A stretch of DNA of 38,282 nucleotides, from positions 62,565-100,846 of the forward strand of contig NYYP01000034.1 in assembly GCA_002686835.1 (NCBI GenBank), in the 5' to 3' direction. Below the pieces are notes generated by a model. The model had not been told where the DNA came from, made no database searches, and saw only the letters and a program-made list of their open reading frames with translations. Positions 31,979 to 38,282 of the stretch are shown piece by piece. Both the position numbers and the translations under genes were made by a program. Position 1 is the first letter of the stretch. Each line of letters opens with the position of its first letter. Source of the stretch: Opitutia bacterium (GTDB taxonomy: Bacteria > Verrucomicrobiota > Verrucomicrobiia > Opitutales > Seribacteraceae).

Positions 31979-33327
31979 AATTTACTGACCTTAATGCCCA
32001 TGGAGGGATTGGTGCAAACTGTGCGTACTGCAAAATTGGTCCCTTTGAATTCGCCCTGGACTCCGGGCTTCACCCCAAACATGCAGGCTTGGAATCCCTG
32101 CCCCAGCATGATCAAGTTCCGATTGATCAATTAGATTTTATCCTTCTGACCCACTGCCACCTTGATCACTTGGGTAGCCTCCCCCTGCTCTCCAGAAAAC
32201 ATCCCAGGGCCCCCGTATTTTTAAGTTACCCAAGTTCCATCCTTATCCGCAGGATGCTCTCAAATTCTCTGGCGGTCATGAAGCGCCAGCGTAGCGAACT
32301 CAACTTGCCCGAACTTCCGCTGTATGGAAGGTCAGACCTAAGTGCCCTGTACGACCGTATGGAAATCTTACCCATTGAAGAACCTTTCATCTTTGAAAAG
32401 GATGGGCACTCCATCGAGATCACTGCCTACCATGCCGGTCATGTTGCCGGTGCCGTCTCATTTGACTTAAAATTTGAAGGCAAGCATAGCTTTTTTACCG
32501 GCGATGTATTGTTTAATAATTTGCGGACACTTGATGGGGCCCGACTGCCCAATCATCCGGTTGAGACCCTGGTGATGGAAACCACCCGGGGCCTTGCCGA
32601 ACGGCCTGCCGGCCAGCAAAGAGAGGCCGAGATTGTCCGCCTACTCCAGGATATTCGCAAAGCACTCAATCGGGGAGGTTCTGCTCTGATTCCCGTTTTT
32701 GCACTCGGACGGATGCAGGAAATGCTTGTGGTTTTGGATGAGGCCCGCAAAAAAAAGGCGCTTCCCCCCACCCCTGTTTTTTGCTCGGGTCTGGGCATGG
32801 ATTTGGTCAATCATATCCATCAAATCTCCCAGAATTTCAACCGGGTCAATTTTTCCCGAAAAGTGCTTCGCAGCCTTGGTGCCCAGCCCCTTCCCCGCAG
32901 AATCGAAGCCGGCGAACCATTGCCCATGCAGGGCATTTATCTGGTAAGCAGTGGAATGATGGTGGAAAACACACCGTCTTACATGCTCGCTTCCTCCATG
33001 CTTGGAGATGAGCGAAATGGGATATTTTTTGTTGGATATTGTGACCCGTCTACCCCTGGTGGCCAATTACTTGCCAGTGAACCGGGTCAGGAATTTTTAT
33101 TTGATCCGGTGGATATTTTGTCTGACATCCGGGCAACCGTTCGCCAGTACGATTTGAGCGGCCATGCTGACCGGGATGAACTTCTTGCTTTTGCCAGATC
33201 AGTGAGTCCACGAAAGGTCATCCTTCACCACGGCGACCCCGAAGCACGGGCCTGGTTTGCCTCCCAGTTTAAAAAACTCAACCTCCCCGTGCTCGACCCC
33301 GAACCGTTAATTGAGTATGAAGTCTGA
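31975..33327 (+). CDS. MBL-fold beta-CASP RNA-processing nuclease
   Basis: A 450-residue protein with every motif of the beta-CASP ribonuclease family. HCHLDH is at 60-65 (motif 2), H156 in YHAGH, D177 in FFTGD, motif A Glu202 in VMETTRG, motif B His397 in LSGHAD and motif C His in ILHHGDP (418-419). Family members (CPSF-73, RNase J, archaeal aCPSF) cut or degrade RNA. This one lacks the RNase J C-terminal domain and the KH domains of aCPSF, so it is a short stand-alone form. It overlaps apaG and is followed one base later by rph. An RNA maturation role is strongly suggested by that neighbour. Confidence 0.9.
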   Translation: MKFTDLNAHGGIGANCAYCKIGPFEFALDSGLHPKHAGLESLPQHDQVPIDQLDFILLTHCHLDHLGSLPLLSRKHPRAPVFLSYPSSILIRRMLSNSLAVMKRQRSELNLPELPLYGRSDLSALYDRMEILPIEEPFIFEKDGHSIEITAYHAGHVAGAVSFDLKFEGKHSFFTGDVLFNNLRTLDGARLPNHPVETLVMETTRGLAERPAGQQREAEIVRLLQDIRKALNRGGSALIPVFALGRMQEMLVVLDEARKKKALPPTPVFCSGLGMDLVNHIHQISQNFNRVNFSRKVLRSLGAQPLPRRIEAGEPLPMQGIYLVSSGMMVENTPSYMLASSMLGDERNGIFFVGYCDPSTPGGQLLASEPGQEFLFDPVDILSDIRATVRQYDLSGHADRDELLAFARSVSPRKVILHHGDPEARAWFASQFKKLNLPVLDPEPLIEYEV

Positions 33328-33328
33328 C

Positions 33329-34093
33329 ATGAACGAATCCAACGACCTTGCCTCCCAGTTAGATCAGATCTTTGAACGTCCTTCCGGCCGTGCCCTCAAT
33401 GAGATGCGCCCAGTCGATTTTCAGACAGGCATTGCTCCGCATGCGAATGGATCTGTGCTTTGTTCCTTTGGCAACACCCGGGTGATCTGCTCAGCGATGA
33501 TTGAAGATAAGGTTCCCGGCTGGATGAGACAGCAGAAAATCCAGGGAGGCTGGCTGACTGCGGAGTACAGCATGCTTCCCTATGCTACCCTCAGCCGTAA
33601 GGACCGGCCCATTTCCCGGGGCAGGCAGGACGGAAGGAATATTGAAATACAACGCCTGATTGGACGTTCGCTACGGGCAGTGCTCGACCTGAAAAAGCTG
33701 ACTGATAAAACCTTATGGATTGATTGTGATGTCATTCAGGCAGACGGGGGTACCCGTACCGCCTCCATCACCGGTGCCTGGCTGGCCACCCGCATCGCCA
33801 TCAATGGACTGCTCGAGGCAGGAAAACTGCAGGAAGATCCCATCCGCGATCATCTGGCCGCCATAAGCGTGGGCATTTACCAGGATAAATGTGTGCTCGA
33901 TCTCGACTACCCGGAAGATCGCGATGCCTCCGTGGATGCCAATGTGGTCATGACCGGATCAGGGGAATTTGTGGAGGTTCAATCCTCCGGAGAGGAAGCC
34001 ACTTATTCCCGTGGCCAATTGGATGAGCTTCTTGGGCTTGCCGAAAAAGGAATTGGTGAACTCATCGATTTGCAAAAAAATAAACTGAGCTAA
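33329..34093 (+). CDS. rph: Ribonuclease PH
   Basis: Phosphate-dependent 3'-5' exonuclease that trims tRNA 3' ends. The 254-residue protein has GRALNEMRPV, SFGNTRVICSA, TAEYSMLPYAT, a GRNIEIQRLIGRSLRAV phosphate-site segment with its Arg, DCDVIQADGGTRTASITGAW and FVEVQSSGEEATYSRGQLDELL. The ATG at 33329 begins one base after the beta-CASP stop. Alternative starts at 33317 (ATG) or 33311 (TTG) would add four to six residues and overlap the upstream gene. Confidence 0.95.
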   Translation: MNESNDLASQLDQIFERPSGRALNEMRPVDFQTGIAPHANGSVLCSFGNTRVICSAMIEDKVPGWMRQQKIQGGWLTAEYSMLPYATLSRKDRPISRGRQDGRNIEIQRLIGRSLRAVLDLKKLTDKTLWIDCDVIQADGGTRTASITGAWLATRIAINGLLEAGKLQEDPIRDHLAAISVGIYQDKCVLDLDYPEDRDASVDANVVMTGSGEFVEVQSSGEEATYSRGQLDELLGLAEKGIGELIDLQKNKLS

Positions 34094-34100
34094 GTTAGGT

Positions 34101-35054
34101 TTAATCTCCCGCTTTTTTAACTGTACCCTTCTCAAAAAGAGCAGTTATTATTTCGTCCAGCTCCTCCTCTGCCAGCCAGCCGTAGGCTTTGCGCAGACAA
34201 TAAAGCAACCCGATGGGCAAAAGAATCGCAAGGAGGATAATTTTTTCAATGACCAGCACGAAAAGAGCGGTCATACATTCCATAATCTCGGTAAAATGAT
34301 CCCGCAGGTAGCGAAGGGAATCGGCCAGGGCAGAAGCCCGTTTTTTCATCCATTCAGAATACCGGGCAACTTTCTGCCCAACATTGCGAAGAAAGTCTGG
34401 TATTCCCAAAAGTTCGGACCCATGGTTGGCAATCTTCGGACTTTCCTCCGGCACATCCATCTCAAATTCCGCCCATGCAATCTCCCGGACCTTCCTAAGT
34501 TCGCCTGCATGTTGCTCAATCCGCGGGTCAAAATATTGCTGGTTGAGCGTACTGCCCAAAAAACATAGAACTGGAGTAGATAATCGAAGCAGGAGCACAA
34601 TGAGGGCACCGCGCCCAGCAAGACGGGCCAGGCGGCGTCCCTTACCCCACAAGGCAAGCCCAAGAAAAACCAACAAGAAGAGGTAGAACGGAACCAATCC
34701 ATAACTATTAATTATCCCCAGAACTATCCGCTGAGCCCCGAGGAGGGCCATGGAATGCACACATGCCTCAGAGAGTCGTTCCACAGCGTCGTTTATGGGG
34801 TCAAGTATCTGACCGGCCTCATACTCCAAACCAACTCCCCATGGACTGATACTTATGCTTGATTCCTGCAAAGAGGATACACCACCATTGATTATCCGGC
34901 AGGTTGCATAGGTGGATGCAGAAAGCACGATGCTTTCATTTAGGTATCGCTTGGCATAGGTCTGGTTGGCCGGAAAAATCCAAAGAAAATCAGCCAGAGC
35001 AACTAGGGCGAGTAATCCTGCAATCCACCCTCCTTTTTTCCTTATCCCCTCCAT
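34101..35054 (-). CDS. Unrecognised multi-pass membrane protein (317 aa)
   Basis: Not assigned to a family. It has an N-terminal transmembrane segment (about 10-28), a soluble stretch of about 70 residues, two closely spaced hydrophobic helices (about 100-137 and 148-170), a charged helical region (about 175-255) and a last helix pair (about 258-287), ending in an acidic/basic tail (EEELDEII). It is read convergently with rph (7 bases between the stops) and starts 67 bases downstream of the esterase gene. Confidence 0.7.
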   Translation of the reverse strand: MEGIRKKGGWIAGLLALVALADFLWIFPANQTYAKRYLNESIVLSASTYATCRIINGGVSSLQESSISISPWGVGLEYEAGQILDPINDAVERLSEACVHSMALLGAQRIVLGIINSYGLVPFYLFLLVFLGLALWGKGRRLARLAGRGALIVLLLRLSTPVLCFLGSTLNQQYFDPRIEQHAGELRKVREIAWAEFEMDVPEESPKIANHGSELLGIPDFLRNVGQKVARYSEWMKKRASALADSLRYLRDHFTEIMECMTALFVLVIEKIILLAILLPIGLLYCLRKAYGWLAEEELDEIITALFEKGTVKKAGD

Positions 35055-35121
35055 CTTGGGTTTATTGAAGGTCGGTTTTGAAAAATTAGCAACCTCTCAC
35101 CACCAAGTTTCTTTAAATTTT

Positions 35122-35955
35122 TTACTGATCCACCAACCAGCCAAGGGAAACCAGAAAACGGTCCGTCTCCTCTATGGTTTTGGAGAAACAATCACCTGGC
35201 CTTCCCTGATTGAAAAATCCATGGGGCTCTCCGGGATAAACTACCAGCTCTGAGCGGTTGCCCAGTTTTCTCATTTCATCGCGGAACTTTTCTCCTGTGG
35301 ATACGGGAATGAGTTTATCATTAGCCCCAAGGAAAACGATGGTCGGGGGCATGCCTTTTTTTAAATTGTGCATCGGGGAAATTTCCTGGTACCGGTTCTT
35401 TACCTTTCCATGACCGAAACCATCAGGACTGTTATCATACACTGGATTGAAGAGCACCAGAGCATTGGGCATACAGGAAACAGAAAGATTTTCATTCTCT
35501 TCATTTAGCCCTGGCACCGTGGCCACTGCTGCGGCCACATGTCCTCCTGCCGATCCACCGCCAGCACCAATTCGTTTTGGATCAATTCCCAATACGGTTG
35601 AATTTTGCCGGATCCAGCGAAGGGCGGACTTCCCATCCTTCACGCATTCAAAAGGAGTGGTCTTATGTCTCGATTTGACCCGGTACTCTGCCGATATTGC
35701 CACCATTCCACGGTGTGCAAGGTATTCACATTGGGGGTAAAACTGTTTTGGGGTCCCCCCTACCCAGCCACCCCCAAAGAAGAAGACAATCACAGGCTTG
35801 CGGTCAGTCCTGGGATCGTGCCCCTCCGGGAAATAGCAATGGAGATGAAGTTCATGCCCATCTATTTTTTTGTAGAGTACTTTCTTCTGCTCATAAGCAT
35901 GAAGTGAGGCACTTGTAAAAAAAAGGGCAAACAAGACAGCATTTGATAACTGCAT
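35122..35955 (-). CDS. Secreted alpha/beta-hydrolase, acetyl-esterase-like (HSL/BD-FAE type)
   Basis: A 277-residue esterase with signal peptide MQLSNAVLFALFFTSASLHA. The oxyanion hole is FFFGGGW (a variant of HGGGW), the nucleophile Ser135 is in GGGSAGGH, the acid is an Asp in FLGANDKLIP and the His is in GEPHGFF. EYRVKSRHKTTPFECVKD-style spacing and RWIRQNSTVLGIDPKRI are typical of the BD-FAE/axeA carbohydrate esterases. Removal of acetyl or other acyl groups from polysaccharide is inferred. It lies 6 bases after the sulfatase gene and is probably cotranscribed with it. Confidence 0.88.
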   Translation of the reverse strand: MQLSNAVLFALFFTSASLHAYEQKKVLYKKIDGHELHLHCYFPEGHDPRTDRKPVIVFFFGGGWVGGTPKQFYPQCEYLAHRGMVAISAEYRVKSRHKTTPFECVKDGKSALRWIRQNSTVLGIDPKRIGAGGGSAGGHVAAAVATVPGLNEENENLSVSCMPNALVLFNPVYDNSPDGFGHGKVKNRYQEISPMHNLKKGMPPTIVFLGANDKLIPVSTGEKFRDEMRKLGNRSELVVYPGEPHGFFNQGRPGDCFSKTIEETDRFLVSLGWLVDQ

Positions 35956-35961
35956 TTTTAT

Positions 35962-37365
35962 TCAGCGGGTTTTTATGGGCGATGCCACATACCGTGGGTT
36001 CCGCTTGGTAGGAACAGGAGCATTTACCCGCTTCCGCCATGCATAGAGATCTTTTTTAAGTTCTGCTAATTTCTTTGGTTTTGCTGCGGCTAAATTTGTG
36101 GTTTCGCCCGGATCTTTTTCCAGATCAAAAAGGAGCAGGGCCCCATCCTCAAAATACTCGTGCAGTTTCCATTTTCCCTTACGGATCACCGATCCCGGAC
36201 GGGTACGGAATTTTGCATCGCGGGACTGGTCCTCCTCGCCCGCATAATTTTGCAGGTAGATAGGAAAATGCCAGTACAGGCTCCGGTTCTTGGGGAATTT
36301 ACCCTTTTGAGCAAGCAGGGGAAGAAGTCTGTTGCCATCCATAACTTTACCGGGAGAAGCACTTGCCCCGATTACACCCAAAAAGGTGGGATAGAAATCA
36401 AGCCCTGTCACCGGCACCGAGCAGGTTGATCCTGCCTTTACCACGCCCGGCCAGCGAATGGTTAGAGGCACGCGGATACCACCCTCATAGTACGATCCTT
36501 TTCCCGCCCGCCATGGGTCCTGATTGGAAAGTTTGCGAATCCCTCCATTATCTGAGGAAAAGAGGATCATTGTATTTTCCGCTAACCCCAACTCATCAAG
36601 AACGCTTAACAAACGGCCGATGTTTTCGTCCAGACACTCCACCATCGCTGCATAATCGGAAAGTTGGTTACCCCGTAATGCATATTTTTTCTTGAGATCT
36701 GGCCGTCCCTGCAAGGGTGTATGAATGCTGTAAAAAGGAAAATAGAGAAAAAATGGATCCTCCTTAAATTTTTTGAGTATTTGAATGGCTTCACCCGTAA
36801 GACGGTCGGTCAGGTACTCCCCTTTGGGACCATCCTTCAAATTCGGCTTTTTATAGGGGCTAAAGTAACTGCTCGGTGAGCCTGTGGTATTACCAGCAAT
36901 ATTGATATCAATTCCCTGAGTGGTCGGATCTTTGCCAAGGTGCCATTTCCCCACCTGGGCAGTTCGGTAGCCCGCCCGTTTAAACTCCTCGGCCATTGTG
37001 ATAACCTCATCCTTTAAATGTAAACGGTTGGGCGTGGGAATCAGCATACGGTCCCTGGCATCTCCCCGCTCCGATTTGCCCACTGTATAGACGCCGGTTC
37101 TCGATGCCCATTGCCCGCTAAAACAAGCCGCCCGACTGGGTGCACAATTGGCTGCCGGGGCATAGGCATTGGTAAAAATCATTCCCTCTGAAGCCAAGTG
37201 GTCGAGGTTGGGAGTATGGTAAATCTTACTCCCCATAAAGCCCACATCCATGACTCCAAGATCATCCGCGTTCAAATAAATAACATTGGGGCGATCTTGC
37301 TCCGCATCCAGCTTACCCATCAGGCAGATTGTAATCAAAATAAATAAAAAAACCTCAGATTTCAT
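35962..37365 (-). CDS. Secreted type I sulfatase (formylglycine-dependent)
   Basis: Hydrolyses sulfate esters, probably on algal or animal glycans. The 467-residue protein has a signal peptide (to about residue 22), the metal-binding NADDLG (D34, D35), the formylglycine site C74-APSR (residues 74-78), GKWHLG around the central His/Lys and a SSDNGG segment with the last metal ligands. Cys74 must be oxidised to formylglycine by a separate enzyme not in the window. It heads a two-gene unit with the esterase and is divergent from the large secreted protein. Confidence 0.95.
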   Translation of the reverse strand: MKSEVFLFILITICLMGKLDAEQDRPNVIYLNADDLGVMDVGFMGSKIYHTPNLDHLASEGMIFTNAYAPAANCAPSRAACFSGQWASRTGVYTVGKSERGDARDRMLIPTPNRLHLKDEVITMAEEFKRAGYRTAQVGKWHLGKDPTTQGIDINIAGNTTGSPSSYFSPYKKPNLKDGPKGEYLTDRLTGEAIQILKKFKEDPFFLYFPFYSIHTPLQGRPDLKKKYALRGNQLSDYAAMVECLDENIGRLLSVLDELGLAENTMILFSSDNGGIRKLSNQDPWRAGKGSYYEGGIRVPLTIRWPGVVKAGSTCSVPVTGLDFYPTFLGVIGASASPGKVMDGNRLLPLLAQKGKFPKNRSLYWHFPIYLQNYAGEEDQSRDAKFRTRPGSVIRKGKWKLHEYFEDGALLLFDLEKDPGETTNLAAAKPKKLAELKKDLYAWRKRVNAPVPTKRNPRYVASPIKTR

Positions 37366-37598
37366 AGTGATACAAAAACCACCAAAATCCAGATCTCCAA
37401 CCCCAAAAACTATTCATAACTAACAAAAAGAGAAAAAAAGGAAACCACACCCTATTTTTTGTTATATTTTACTCATAACTTAAGGGCTTTTCTAACTTAA
37501 TTCTGTTTTTAATTGTTTTTACGTGTTTTTTTCTTTCACGCGCTAATAACAGACACCATATTTGTGTCTATTGCCATCAGTCCAAAGCCCTTTACATT
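37366..37598. promoter_or_regulatory. Divergent AT-rich intergenic region between sulfatase and secreted protein genes
   Basis: These 233 bases must hold both promoters. TAnTCATAACT occurs twice (37411-37421 and 37470-37480), and a related TCTAACTTAA follows near 37490. An inverted repeat, AGACAC (37551-37556) and GTGTCT (37564-37569), sits about 30 bases before the GTG start of the plus-strand gene. I cannot fix a -35/-10 pair on either strand. Confidence 0.4.
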
Positions 37599-38282
37599 GT
37601 GAAGAAAAAACCACTTCTGTTTTTCTTGTTGTTTTCTAGTGCGTACATATTGCTGCCACTTTCTGTACTTGCTCAGACTATTGTCCCTCCGGGGATCGGT
37701 GCATTAAGCACAAGCCAACCGGCACGCGGCACTGCCGTACTCACTGGACAATTACTCAGCACGGGCGGCCAGAACCCCACAGTCAAGATACGCTGGGGGG
37801 ATGAGGACAGGGGCACCGCTGTAAATCCTTCGGTCGCCTGGGATAATGAGATTACCGTATCCACCAATCAGTCCACCGGTACTTTTTCCACCACCATTAC
37901 CATTCCCAATAAGGAAAAAATTTATTATTTTCGCTCAGTTGCCGAAAATGCTGGAGGTACCGTGGTTTCGCGTTCCCTTGGAGTACTCAATCCCTCCGCG
38001 CCTGTAGGGGTAAGCACACTACTGGGTCGCTGGTCTTTTGATGATGATAATTTTTCCGACATTTTATCTCCGGCTAATTTTGATAATTTACAATTGTGGT
38101 TGGATGCATCCGACAGTAGCACCATCACCCATTCATCCAATTCGGTGACGCAGTGGAATGATAAGAGTGGAAATGGAAATCACGCAACACAATCCACTGC
38201 ATCGGCAAGGCCAACTTATTCTTCGGCATCTCAAAAAATCGTTTTTGACGGGGGAGACATATTACAAGTCACCAATGATCCA
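37599..38282 (+). CDS. Large secreted surface protein, N-terminal part (cut by window edge)
   Basis: An open frame from GTG at 37599 runs to the last base (228 codons) with no stop. The start is set by a signal peptide (KKKPLLFFLLFSSAYILL, cleavage after LSVLA). A beta-rich segment (about 27-125) resembles a fibronectin-III or Ig-like domain, with YYFRSVAENAGGTVVS typical of Fn3 strands. LQLWLDASDSSTI with VTQWNDKSGNGNHA (about 165-200) is the opening of a concanavalin-like/LamG domain common in large surface proteins of Verrucomicrobiota, Planctomycetota and Bacteroidota. No Shine-Dalgarno is visible. Adhesion or glycan binding is inferred from the domain style. Confidence 0.8.
   Translation, partial: MKKKPLLFFLLFSSAYILLPLSVLAQTIVPPGIGALSTSQPARGTAVLTGQLLSTGGQNPTVKIRWGDEDRGTAVNPSVAWDNEITVSTNQSTGTFSTTITIPNKEKIYYFRSVAENAGGTVVSRSLGVLNPSAPVGVSTLLGRWSFDDDNFSDILSPANFDNLQLWLDASDSSTITHSSNSVTQWNDKSGNGNHATQSTASARPTYSSASQKIVFDGGDILQVTNDP

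Noticed and set aside
1-38282. CRISPR arrays, toxin-antitoxin pairs, prophage, transposase, tRNA genes
   Set aside because: No regular repeats, recognisable mobile-element proteins or cloverleaf sequences were seen in the gaps, which are mostly under 100 bases.

Overview
The window is a dense bacterial chromosome segment of roughly balanced base composition. It holds 37 complete protein genes I support, one gene cut by the right edge, and one doubtful small ORF. I see no rRNA, tRNA, CRISPR array, insertion sequence or phage gene. The content points to a marine-type Verrucomicrobiota (PVC superphylum, perhaps Opitutae-like). The reasons are a Planctomycete-type cytochrome fused to leucine-rich repeats, a secreted sulfatase plus esterase, Kdo synthesis (Gram-negative envelope), an ABC/outer-membrane cluster, a surface protein with an LWLDA...QWNDKSGN segment, and a Chlamydia-like ribonucleotide reductase. 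The lineage is inferred from protein style, not measured. Shine-Dalgarno sites are often weak or absent, and several genes start with GTG or TTG.

Layout. 72-5074 (+): hisS, a Tat-type metallophosphoesterase, aat, queF, kdsA and rsmG (translation, tRNA modification, Kdo). 5128-7242: a CysJ-like reductase lacking its flavodoxin domain (-), a small unknown protein (+) and a gamma-carbonic-anhydrase-like protein (-). 7337-12271: the nrdB-nrdA operon (-), preceded by two NrdR-type boxes inside a 513-base gap. 12272-21401 (-): a long packed run in transcription order of small membrane protein, outer-membrane protein, DUF374 acyltransferase, ABC ATPase, ABC permease, manC, ruvX, truA, comF, accD, folC. 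21528-25557: a LysM amidase (+), an enoyl reductase-like protein (-), cytochrome-LRR (-) and an EamA transporter (+). 25554-29843: CbiX-like chelatase (-), two tandem Pal-like lipoproteins (+), M20 peptidase and M48 lipoprotein protease (-). 29888-34093: purH (-), then apaG, a beta-CASP nuclease and rph (+). 34101-38282: an unknown membrane protein (-), a secreted esterase and sulfatase (-), and the start of a large secreted protein (+).

How the genes work together. kdsA, manC, the acyltransferase, the ABC exporter, the outer-membrane protein, the Pal-like lipoproteins and the LysM amidase all serve the cell envelope. apaG, beta-CASP and rph look like an RNA-processing unit. The sulfatase and esterase look like one secreted step in degrading sulfated, acylated glycans.

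I found no clear new defence or mobile system. The most interesting signals are: (1) a class Ic-type NrdB with leucine at the radical-tyrosine position, paired with an NrdA carrying two clear and one degenerate ATP-cone; (2) its tandem NrdR boxes; (3) an AccD that lost three of four zinc-ribbon cysteines and gained a lysine-rich tail; (4) a two-half CbiX-like protein whose first half has lost both active-site histidines; (5) the sulfite-reductase-type flavoprotein without a flavodoxin domain.
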